A stretch of 5,007 bases of DNA from Acetobacteraceae bacterium (GTDB lineage: Bacteria; Pseudomonadota; Alphaproteobacteria; Acetobacterales; Acetobacteraceae), in contig PKWQ01000065.1 in assembly GCA_003133265.1 (NCBI GenBank), positions 1 to 5,007 on the forward strand. The letters are read 5' to 3'. The notes under the pieces are model-generated. The model searched no databases. It worked only from the letters and a program-made list of their open reading frames with translations, and was not told the origin of the DNA. The position numbers and the translations under genes were made by a program. Shown here piece after piece: positions 1 through 5,007 of the stretch. Within the stretch, counting starts at the first letter, position 1. Every line of letters starts with the position of its first letter.

Positions 1-632
1 GTCATGGTGCCGAAATTGGCCATGATGCCCGCGCTCTGCGAGGCGCCGAGCGAAATCGCCATTGCCGCGCGTGTCGGGTCCAGCCGGCGCAGCGAGGCGC
101 AGGCGGCCGCCGCGCCGATGGCGCCGAAGATGCCGGTGGGATGCCAGCCCTTGGCGTGGTGCAGCCCCGAATCGCGGCGATACAGCTCCGCCCAGGTCTC
201 GTACCCGGCGATGTAGGCGACGATCATGTCCGCGCCGGAGGAGCCGAGTTGCTCGGCCTCCGCCAGGATGGCGGGGACCAGCACGGTGCTGGGATGGCCG
301 CGCAGGCCGACATCGTCGTAATCCAGCGCATGCGCGGCGGTGCCGTTGATCCAGGCGGCTTCCGGGGCGGTGCTGCGCAGTTCGGAGAAATACAGGCTGG
401 CGGGACCGGCGGCGGGATCGAGCACCTTGCGCAGGATCTGCGGCGCGGGGTCGTTGCGGCCGGCGATCATGGTGCCGATGCAGTCGATGAAGCCCATCCG
501 CGCGATCCGGACCGCTTCTTCCGGCAGCTTGTTGGGGGAGAGTTCGGCGACGAACTGGCCCAGCGCCTGCGTCAGCCCCGCTTGGGTGGAAGTCCCCGCT
601 TGGGTGGAAGCCCCCGCTTGGTTGGAAGCCAT
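1..632 (-). CDS. MmgE/PrpD family protein, N-terminal part (C terminus runs off the window)
   Basis: This minus-strand frame is open from an ATG at 632-630 to the window edge, giving 210 complete codons. The family is known from 2-methylcitrate dehydratase (PrpD), cis-aconitate decarboxylase and many uncharacterised relatives, which are soluble, mostly helical dehydratase/decarboxylase/isomerase-type proteins of about 450-480 residues, so just under half is present. Visible family features are a helical start with FIDCIGTMIAG (48-58), INGTAAHALDYDD (95-107), GHPST (112-116), IAGYE (141-145), GWHPTG (162-167) and the Gly/Ala-rich GAIGAAAACASL (170-181). The HALDYDD and HPS segments are the family hallmark. 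Residues 2-19 are three copies of a six-residue repeat (A/T-S-x-Q-A-G), which is unusual. The start is supported by AGGGGA six bases upstream (639-644). No other ATG or GTG start appears between the repeat and the conserved domain. Substrate cannot be predicted; family assignment is firm. Confidence 0.9.
   Translation of the reverse strand, partial: MASNQAGASTQAGTSTQAGLTQALGQFVAELSPNKLPEEAVRIARMGFIDCIGTMIAGRNDPAPQILRKVLDPAAGPASLYFSELRSTAPEAAWINGTAAHALDYDDVGLRGHPSTVLVPAILAEAEQLGSSGADMIVAYIAGYETWAELYRRDSGLHHAKGWHPTGIFGAIGAAAACASLRRLDPTRAAMAISLGASQSAGIMANFGTM
577..630 (-). repeat. three tandem 18-bp repeats inside the MmgE/PrpD N terminus
   Basis: Three head-to-tail 18-bp units lie at 577-594, 595-612 and 613-630. 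On the plus strand each reads CCCGCTTGGGTGGAAGYC with few changes: T or C at position 17, and GGTTGG for GGGTGG in the third unit. Because 18 is a multiple of three they stay in frame, and on the minus strand they encode ASNQAG, ASTQAG and TSTQAG (residues 2-19). The third unit on the plus strand abuts the ATG directly. The near identity suggests recent duplication or slippage, and copy number may vary between strains. Confidence 0.93.
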
Positions 633-787
633 GGTGTTTCCCCTTTGTTGGTCGATCTTATCGGTCGTTCAGGCTGCTGGCGGCGGGAGGGTAGGAACGG
701 GCAGGGAGGCGGTCAAGGTTCGCGGCGCACCGCGGCGCCGATATCGTATAAGTAATGGTCGTGGGGGACGGTCCCCGGGGAGGCACC
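633..787. promoter_or_regulatory. divergent intergenic region between MmgE/PrpD and MAPEG genes
   Basis: This 155-bp stretch separates two divergent starts and must hold both promoters unless either gene is expressed otherwise. Visible elements are: a small inverted repeat CGAT-CTT-ATCG at 653-663; an AT-richer patch GATATCGTATAAGTAAT around 740-756, containing a -10-like TATAAG at 747-752 facing the MAPEG gene; and G/C palindromes at 764-781. No convincing -35 element lies 16-18 bp upstream of TATAAG, so the promoter call is weak. No small gene is supported here. Confidence 0.35.
764..781 (+). promoter_or_regulatory. overlapping G/C palindromes abutting the MAPEG ribosome binding site
   Basis: GGGGAC-G-GTCCCC (764-776) is a perfect six-base inverted repeat with one central base. 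It overlaps the perfect ten-base palindrome TCCCCGGGGA (772-781). The second overlaps the Shine-Dalgarno GGGGAGG (777-783) that ends four bases before the ATG at 788. It could be an operator or lower ribosome access, but in such GC-rich DNA it may be chance. Confidence 0.25.
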
Positions 788-1162
788 ATGAATTTCGCCT
801 ATGGCATGATCCTGGTGGCGGCGCTGCTGCCTTACGTGACGGTGGCCATCGCGAAGGCCGGCGGGTCGGGCTACGACAATGCCGATCCGCGCGTCTGGGC
901 CGCCCGGCAGACCGGTTGGCGCGCCCGGGCGATGGCCGCGCATCAGAACCATTTCGAGGCGTTCGCCCCCTTTGCCGCCGCGGTCATCGTCGCCTCGGCC
1001 GGTCATGGGTCGCCGGGGGCGATCGACGCGCTGGCGGCTTCGTTCGTGCTGGTCCGGGTCGGCTATACCGCGGCCTATCTCGCCAACACGCCGACCCTGC
1101 GCTCGGCGTTGTGGTTCGTCGGGTTTCTGTGCGTGCTGGCGCTGTTCGGCGTGGCGATCTGA
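788..1162 (+). CDS. MAPEG family integral membrane protein
   Basis: The product has 124 residues, within the usual 120-160 for this family, and sits in the inner membrane. Four hydrophobic segments are seen at about 1-22, 58-71, 78-99 and 104-124. The MAPEG hallmark follows the first loop as RAMAAHQNHFEAF (47-59), matching the R-x(3)-A-H-x-N-x(2)-E pattern that lines the glutathione-binding cavity in characterised members. A second family feature, R90-x-x-Y93 with Y97, lies in helix 3. Eukaryotic MAPEG proteins are glutathione transferases/peroxidases or eicosanoid synthases; for this short bacterial type the reaction is generally unknown. The ATG at 788 is preferred to the in-frame ATG at 755, because GGGGAGG (777-783) precedes it and the extra 11 residues (MVVGDGPRGGT) are unlike the family. 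It stands alone on this strand, divergent from MmgE/PrpD and convergent with the first ThDP gene. It has no obvious functional link to either. Confidence 0.85.
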   Translation: MNFAYGMILVAALLPYVTVAIAKAGGSGYDNADPRVWAARQTGWRARAMAAHQNHFEAFAPFAAAVIVASAGHGSPGAIDALAASFVLVRVGYTAAYLANTPTLRSALWFVGFLCVLALFGVAI

Positions 1163-1168
1163 ACGGTA

Positions 1169-1191
1169 GGGCGCGGCAAACCGCCGCGCCC
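1169..1191. terminator. GC-rich hairpin between convergent genes, likely bidirectional terminator
   Basis: GGGCGCGGC (1169-1177) and GCCGCGCCC (1183-1191) form a perfect nine-base-pair stem around the five-base loop AAACC. The hairpin begins seven bases after the MAPEG stop and ends 16 bases before the stop codon of the ThDP gene coming the other way, where terminators for both are expected. There is no U-tract on either side, so it is not a textbook intrinsic terminator. It could instead stabilise the 3' ends or block read-through. Confidence 0.6.
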
Positions 1192-1207
1192 CGCCGCCGC
1201 CCGAACC

Positions 1208-2884
1208 TCAGACCGGCTTGTAGTTGCGGTCGATCTCCACATCGATCAGCACCGGCCCATCGGCGCCGATGCCCTTGGCGAGATAGGCGCGCACCTCTTC
1301 CAGGGTGTGCGCCTTGTAGGCGGTCAGCCCCATGCCCTTCGCCACGCTCAGGAAATCCACGCGCGGCTCGGTCAGGTCCATGCCGACATAGGTGTCGGTC
1401 TGCGCCGCCAGCTGCTTCAGCGCGTTGGTGCGCTGCTTCAGGATGCGGTACGAGGAATTGTTCAGGATCACATAGACGACGTTCAGCTTCTCATGCGCCG
1501 CCGTCCACAGCGCCTGGATGGTGTACATCGCCGAGCCGTCGCCGATCAGCGCCACCACCGGGCGGTTCGGCAGCGCGATCTTCACGCCCACCGCCGCCGC
1601 CAGGCCCCAGCCGATGCCGCCGCCCTTCAACCCATAGAAGCTCTGCGGATCGTTGGTGCGCAGCAGCCGGCGCAGACCGGCGCCGGAGGAGATGGTCTCG
1701 TCGATCACCACCGCGTCGTCGGGCAGCGCGTCGCCGATGGTGCGGATCAGCGCCAGCGCCTGGATCGGGCTCTTGTCGGCCGCCGCGTCGGCCATCTGCC
1801 GCAGATGCGCCAGGCTGGCGGCGCTCTCCTGGGCGGCGTGCGTGCCGCGCGCGGCGGCGCGTTCGGCCTGGGGCTTGGTCCATTGTGCCTTCACGGAAGC
1901 GGTCAGTTCCGGCAACGTTGCCACGGGGTCGCCCAGGATGCCCACCGTTACCGGGTAGTTCTTGCCGATCTCCCAGGGGTCGGTGTCCAGGTGCACCACC
2001 TTCATCCCCTCCGGCAGCGGCTCGATCTCGCTCGGCAGCGACAGGGTGAACACGTCCGCGCCGATCGAGACCAGCAGGTCGTGCGTTTCCATCACGCCAT
2101 GCACCGAGGCGCCGAGCCGGGTCAGCGCGCCACGATACAGCCGATGGGAGGAGGGAAAGTTCGACCGGCTGGCCACTGTCTCGTCATACACCGGCGCGCC
2201 CAGCGCCTCGGCGAAGGCGACGATCTCGGCGAACGATCCGCTCTGCGCGATCGCGTCGCCCACCACCAGCACCGGGTTGTCGGAATGGGCGATCAGCGCG
2301 GCGGCACGCGCGATCGCGTCCTTGTCGCCGCGAATGGCGGACCCGACGCGCGAGGGATGGCCGAGATCGATCTCGCCCTCGGCGTTCATGATGTCGCCGG
2401 GCAGCGAGAGGAACACCGGGCCCATCGGCGGGGTAAGCGCGGTCTTGACGGCGCGATGGATCATCTGCGGCAGATCGGCGAGGTTGCGCACCTCGGCGGA
2501 CCACTTCACGAAGGGCCGGGCGATCTCGGGCAACTCGGCCCAGAGCAGCGGCTCCTTCATCGAGAAGTCCTGCGGGTGCTGCCCGGCGGTCACCACGATC
2601 GGCGAGCCGGCCTTCTTGGCGTCGTAGAGCATGCCCAGGGCGTTCCCCAGGCCGGGCGCGACGTGCAGGTTGCAGAACCCGACCCCGCCGGAAGCCTGGG
2701 CGTAGCCGTCGGTCATCGCCATCACCGCCACCTCGGCCAGGCCCAGGACATAGTGAATTTCGTGCTCGCCGGCCATTGCGTCCATCAGCGCCAGTTCGGT
2801 CGTGCCGGGATTGCCGAACATGACCCTGATGCCTTCTTGCTTCAGGAGCGCGAGCAGCGCCGATCTTCCGGACATGTATGGCAT
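1208..2884 (-). CDS. ThDP-dependent enzyme, benzoylformate decarboxylase-like (2-oxoacid decarboxylase/ALS superfamily)
   Basis: The product has 558 residues, typical for the superfamily (about 530-600), and is predicted cytosolic. It has the three usual domains: PYR (about 5-170), central (about 190-330) and PP (about 375-540). In the PYR domain, FGNPGTTEL (23-31), E51 in LGLAEVAV (the Glu that activates ThDP) and NLHVAPGLGNALG (72-84) closely follow benzoylformate decarboxylase. H74 aligns with its catalytic His70, and T28 replaces its Ser26. The PP domain carries the ThDP/Mg signature GDGSAMYTIQALW (448-460) ending in LNNSSY (474-479). Benzoylformate decarboxylase-like activity on an aromatic or branched 2-oxoacid is the best guess. 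Many relatives are annotated only as ThDP-binding protein or acetolactate synthase large subunit; no FAD site or small subunit is evident. The start at 2884 is chosen because GAGGGA (2892-2897) lies 7-8 bases upstream. An in-frame ATG at 2929 adds 15 atypical residues, and the one at 2875 has poor spacing. It diverges from the second ThDP gene. Confidence 0.88.
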   Translation of the reverse strand: MPYMSGRSALLALLKQEGIRVMFGNPGTTELALMDAMAGEHEIHYVLGLAEVAVMAMTDGYAQASGGVGFCNLHVAPGLGNALGMLYDAKKAGSPIVVTAGQHPQDFSMKEPLLWAELPEIARPFVKWSAEVRNLADLPQMIHRAVKTALTPPMGPVFLSLPGDIMNAEGEIDLGHPSRVGSAIRGDKDAIARAAALIAHSDNPVLVVGDAIAQSGSFAEIVAFAEALGAPVYDETVASRSNFPSSHRLYRGALTRLGASVHGVMETHDLLVSIGADVFTLSLPSEIEPLPEGMKVVHLDTDPWEIGKNYPVTVGILGDPVATLPELTASVKAQWTKPQAERAAARGTHAAQESAASLAHLRQMADAAADKSPIQALALIRTIGDALPDDAVVIDETISSGAGLRRLLRTNDPQSFYGLKGGGIGWGLAAAVGVKIALPNRPVVALIGDGSAMYTIQALWTAAHEKLNVVYVILNNSSYRILKQRTNALKQLAAQTDTYVGMDLTEPRVDFLSVAKGMGLTAYKAHTLEEVRAYLAKGIGADGPVLIDVEIDRNYKPV

Positions 2885-2891
2885 TTGGTGT

Positions 2892-2897
2892 TCCCTC
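2892..2897 (-). promoter_or_regulatory. ribosome binding site deciding the start of the first ThDP gene
   Basis: Read on the minus strand, CGAGGGAACACCAA precedes ATG at 2884-2882. GAGGGA is 7 bases from that codon, whereas the alternatives at 2929 and 2875 lack a well-placed purine-rich site. This supports the 558-residue form. Confidence 0.6.
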
Positions 2898-2912
2898 GGT
2901 TTCGGCCGTCCG

Positions 2913-2927
2913 GCTGCCGGTGGCAGC
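2913..2927. promoter_or_regulatory. inverted repeat GCTGCC-GGT-GGCAGC, candidate operator or leader hairpin
   Basis: Perfect six-base arms surround a three-base centre, 29 bp upstream of the ATG of the minus-strand ThDP gene and just above its Shine-Dalgarno. The position suits a repressor site or a small hairpin in the leader of that mRNA. In DNA this GC-rich, a 6-3-6 repeat may arise by chance; only conservation would make it firm. Confidence 0.35.
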
Positions 2928-3107
2928 ATCGAGCCCGCATTGCGCTGACACCGACGTAGCGTACCCCGCCGAGGTCGAGAAGATCACCCAAGTAGATTGT
3001 CCGCCAATCGCCCAGGGCTGTCCCAATGGGGCGGTGTTGACGCGGGCTGGGTGGTGTTCCAGCTTTGCACCGACTATCCCTCGGGGCGACGGCCGATAGA
3101 GCCGGAC

Positions 3108-3114
3108 AAGGAGA
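3108..3114 (+). promoter_or_regulatory. ribosome binding site deciding the start of the second ThDP gene
   Basis: AAGGAGA lies six bases (counting from GGAG) before the ATG at 3120. It supports the 552-residue form over an in-frame ATG at 2997, which would add 41 residues that do not resemble the family and would cover the regulatory region. Confidence 0.75.
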
Positions 3115-3119
3115 CGAAC

Positions 3120-4778
3120 ATGGCAGGCGATTACACGGTCGGCGATCTGGTCGCCGAATTCCTGGCGGCGTGCGGCGTCCAGACGGTGTTCGGCATCGCC
3201 TCGGTACACAATATCCCGATGCTGGACGGCATCGGCCGGCGCAACGCGATCCGCTACATGATGGCGCGCGGCGAGATGGGCGGCGTGCACATGGCGGACG
3301 GCTATGCACGCGCCTCCGGCCATCTCGGCGTGTTCTTCAGCAGCACCGGCCCGGGTGCGGCGAACGCGGTGGGCGGCATGGTGGAGGCGCAGTTCGCCGG
3401 TTCGCCGGTGCTGCACATCACCGGCCAGACGGCAACCAGGTTCGTCGACAAGGGCATGGGCACGGTGCATGACGTGCCCGACCAGCTCGCCATGTTGGGG
3501 GCGGTCTCCAAGAGCGTCTATCGCATCCGCCAGGCGAACCAGGCGCTGGGTGTGCTGACGCGCGCCGCCGTCGATGCGCTGACCCCGCCGCGCGGGCCGG
3601 TGAGCGTCGAGGTGCCGATCGACATCCAGCGCACCGCGATCGAGCGGCCGGCGCTGCTGGACAATTTCACCCTGCCGTTGCCGCCGCCGCTGCCGCCGTC
3701 GGAGGCGGAGCTGGATGAGCTGGCCGCGCGCGTGCTGGCGGCGAAACGGCCGATGCTGTGGCTGGGCACCGGCGCGCACCATGCCGGCGGCGCGGCGGCG
3801 CGGCTGCTCGATCTCGGCTTCGGCATGGTCAGCAGCTGGAAGGGACGCGGTTCGGTCTCGGAGGACCATCCGATGAACCTCGCCGGCCTGCATGGCAACG
3901 GCATGAAGAGCGTGACCGACTTCTATCAGACGGTCGATCTGCTGCTGGTGGTCGGCGCGCGCGTGCGCGGACATGAGACCGGCGATTTCTCGCTGAAGCT
4001 GCCGACCAACATCATTCAGGTCGATATCGACCCGATGGCGAACGGCCGCACATATGCCAGTAAATATTTCGTCACCGGCGATTCGAAGCTGGTGCTGGAC
4101 GGGCTGCTGAAGCGGCTGGCCGGCAAGCAGCATATCGATCCGGCCTACCCCGCCCAGTTCCGCAAGCTGAAGGTAGACGCGCAGGCGGAGTTCAAGGCGA
4201 CGCTCGGGCCGTATGGCGATTTCGCCGACCAGCTGCGCAAGGTGTTGCCGCGCGATGCGATCTGGGTGCGCGACATCACCCAGAACAACACCACCTGGGG
4301 CAACCGGGTGTTCCCGCTCTACGATCCGACCAGCAACATCTACCCGGTCGGCGCCGGTATCGGCCAAGGCATGCAGCTCGGCATCGGCGCGGCGGCGGCG
4401 GCGAAGGGGCGGCGCACCATCGCCATGGTCGGCGACGGTGGCTTCTTCCTGAATGTCGGCGAGTTGTGGACGGCGGTGCAGGAGAAGCTGGACATCGTCA
4501 TCGTGGTGATGAACGACAAAGGCTACGGCGTGATCAAGCGCATTCAGGATTCCCTACAGGGCGGGCGACGGTTCTTCGCCGATCTGCAAGGCCCCGATCT
4601 GGGCCAGCTCGCCGGGATTGCCGGCATTCCGTTCTTCAAGGTGACAAACGGAGACAAATTCGGCGAGACGGTGGCCGCCGCGCTGGAGGTGCATGGCCCG
4701 TGCCTGGTCGAGGTCGACATGACCTCGGTCGGCGAGTTCCCGCCCTACTACCCGTTCAACATCCGTCCGCAGGGCTGA
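3120..4778 (+). CDS. ThDP-dependent enzyme, acetolactate synthase/AruI-like subgroup
   Basis: The 552-residue product has the full PYR (about 4-165), central (about 195-330) and PP (about 385-535) domains of ThDP enzymes acting on 2-oxoacids. Visible signatures are VFGIASVHNIPMLDGI (23-38), E52 in ARGEMGGVHMADGYAR (the ThDP-activating Glu), SSTGPGAANAVGG and HITGQTATRF in the PYR domain. The central domain has GARVRGHETGDFSLKLP and IIQVDIDP, and the PP domain has GDGGFFLNVGELW (438-450) ending in MNDKGYG (464-470). It resembles acetolactate synthase large subunits and AruI (5-guanidino-2-oxopentanoate decarboxylase) more than benzoylformate decarboxylase. The usual RHEQ around the Glu is RGEM, and the usual GIPG or GVPG is GIAS. 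The second metal-ligand Asn of the NN pair is Asp466. A proline-rich linker, LPLPPPLPP (185-193), joins the first two domains. Reaction is either decarboxylation or carboligation; substrate unknown. The next gene follows 45 bp later on the same strand with no terminator between. Confidence 0.88.
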   Translation: MAGDYTVGDLVAEFLAACGVQTVFGIASVHNIPMLDGIGRRNAIRYMMARGEMGGVHMADGYARASGHLGVFFSSTGPGAANAVGGMVEAQFAGSPVLHITGQTATRFVDKGMGTVHDVPDQLAMLGAVSKSVYRIRQANQALGVLTRAAVDALTPPRGPVSVEVPIDIQRTAIERPALLDNFTLPLPPPLPPSEAELDELAARVLAAKRPMLWLGTGAHHAGGAAARLLDLGFGMVSSWKGRGSVSEDHPMNLAGLHGNGMKSVTDFYQTVDLLLVVGARVRGHETGDFSLKLPTNIIQVDIDPMANGRTYASKYFVTGDSKLVLDGLLKRLAGKQHIDPAYPAQFRKLKVDAQAEFKATLGPYGDFADQLRKVLPRDAIWVRDITQNNTTWGNRVFPLYDPTSNIYPVGAGIGQGMQLGIGAAAAAKGRRTIAMVGDGGFFLNVGELWTAVQEKLDIVIVVMNDKGYGVIKRIQDSLQGGRRFFADLQGPDLGQLAGIAGIPFFKVTNGDKFGETVAAALEVHGPCLVEVDMTSVGEFPPYYPFNIRPQG

Positions 4779-4823
4779 GCGGCGGGGCGGGGCGTGACAT
4801 AATTTTCCCGGAGAAAGACGAGC

Positions 4824-5007
4824 ATGCATTGGTCCGATCGTCGGCAGCGGTTTCGCGCGGTCCTGGCCGGGGATCGCTGCGTGCATCCGGGGTCGGTGCA
4901 TGACGCGATCTCCGCGCGCATCGCCGAGGATCTGGGGTTCGAGCTCGGCATGCTCGCCGGCTCGATCGCCTCGTTCGCCGTGCTTGGCGCGCCCGACCTG
5001 ATCGTGC
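4824..5007 (+). CDS. isocitrate lyase/PEP mutase superfamily protein, oxaloacetate decarboxylase-like, N-terminal part
   Basis: Only the first 61 codons are present; the frame is open at the window edge. The stretch CVHPGSVHDAISARIAEDLG (19-38), then FELGMLAGSIASFAVLGAPD (39-58), matches the start of the PA4872 oxaloacetate decarboxylase branch of the isocitrate lyase/PEP mutase superfamily, whose members are cytosolic alpha/beta barrels of about 280-290 residues. Relatives usually have GSVFDPISAR; here F is H and P is A. The catalytic loop and metal ligands lie beyond the window, so oxaloacetate decarboxylase, 2-methylisocitrate lyase-like, PEP mutase or other C-C/C-P lyase activity cannot be separated with certainty. 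The start is the ATG at 4824 with GGAG (4810-4813) ten bases upstream, a somewhat long but usable spacing. The 45-bp gap after the second ThDP gene suggests an operon. Confidence 0.82.
   Translation, partial: MHWSDRRQRFRAVLAGDRCVHPGSVHDAISARIAEDLGFELGMLAGSIASFAVLGAPDLIV

Larger units (their letters stand above)
2885..3119. promoter_or_regulatory. shared divergent regulatory region of the two ThDP genes
   Basis: This 235-bp stretch lies between the divergent starts at 2884 and 3120. It has no supported gene: reading frames crossing it are extensions or shadows of the flanking genes, with no ribosome site of their own. It contains the inverted repeat at 2913-2927, a short GCCC-A-GGGC palindrome near 3008-3019, and a -35-like TTGACG at 3037-3042 facing the plus-strand gene. 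No good -10 lies at the right distance (16-18 bp) from TTGACG. Promoters for both directions presumably sit here, allowing coordinated control, but no regulator gene is seen in the window. Confidence 0.45.

Noticed and set aside
141..755. Plus-strand open frame containing a GGSPRL-type repeat
   Set aside because: The apparent peptide repeat is the plus-strand reading of the 18-bp repeats that belong to the minus-strand MmgE/PrpD gene.
713..1006. A 97-codon minus-strand open frame over the divergent intergenic region and the MAPEG start
   Set aside because: It is antisense to the conserved MAPEG motif, and its product matches no family I recognise.
340..2049. A 569-codon plus-strand open frame
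   Set aside because: It crosses the MmgE/PrpD gene, the intergenic region, the MAPEG gene in another frame and the terminator hairpin. Its product is low-complexity Arg/Pro/Ser-rich, typical of a shadow frame.
1307..2959. A 550-codon plus-strand open frame opposite the first ThDP gene
   Set aside because: It is a mirror of the conserved minus-strand coding sequence, with a His/Arg/Gln/Gly-rich, domain-free product and no convincing ribosome site.
3037..3065. A TTGACG-based sigma-70 promoter for the second ThDP gene
   Set aside because: The -35-like element is good, but the sequence 16-18 bp downstream (around CAGCTTT) is a poor -10. I mention it only within the intergenic entry.
2184..4367. 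A 727-codon minus-strand open frame spanning two genes
   Set aside because: It runs antisense to the second ThDP gene and then out of frame through the first. Its product is Arg/His/Gln-rich with no domain, while both overlapped genes have full conserved domains. It is a by-product of GC-rich codon use.
4790..4809. A promoter-like GTGACATAATTTT patch before the ICL/PEPM gene
   Set aside because: It looks AT-rich against the background, but TGACA and CATAAT overlap rather than being spaced 16-18 bp, so no promoter can be supported.

Overview
The window is GC-rich, densely coding bacterial DNA with strong third-position G/C preference. It produces long spurious open frames opposite most real genes. 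Gene families and Shine-Dalgarno sites fit an alphaproteobacterium, possibly of the Acetobacteraceae/Rhodospirillales type, but no marker gene is present and this placement is inference. I see no rRNA, tRNA, CRISPR array, insertion sequence or phage gene.

Layout from left to right. (1) Bases 1-632, minus strand: the N-terminal 210 codons of an MmgE/PrpD-family protein, whose extreme N terminus is made of three in-frame 18-bp tandem repeats. (2) Bases 633-787: a 155-bp divergent intergenic region. (3) Bases 788-1162, plus strand: a small four-helix MAPEG-family membrane protein. (4) Bases 1163-1207: a 45-bp convergent gap filled by a strong GC hairpin, probably a two-way terminator. (5) Bases 1208-2884, minus strand: a complete thiamine-diphosphate (ThDP) enzyme of the benzoylformate decarboxylase / acetolactate synthase superfamily. 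(6) Bases 2885-3119: a 235-bp divergent regulatory region with an inverted repeat. (7) Bases 3120-4778, plus strand: a second complete ThDP enzyme, of a different subgroup (acetolactate synthase / AruI-like). (8) Bases 4824-5007, plus strand: the first 61 codons of an isocitrate lyase / PEP mutase superfamily protein that most resembles the oxaloacetate decarboxylase (PA4872) branch. It lies 45 bp after the second ThDP gene and is probably co-transcribed with it.

The theme is 2-oxoacid and short carboxylic acid metabolism. Two ThDP-dependent enzymes that cleave or join 2-oxoacids stand head to head, with a C-C lyase of the ICL/PEPM fold on one side and a PrpD-like dehydratase/isomerase-type protein nearby. 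ThDP decarboxylase plus ICL/PEPM lyase recalls phosphonate pathways, and PrpD plus ICL/PEPM lyase recalls the methylcitrate cycle, but no signature specific to either pathway is visible. The substrate remains unknown. The region looks like an accessory catabolic locus; I found no clear evidence of a wholly new kind of system.
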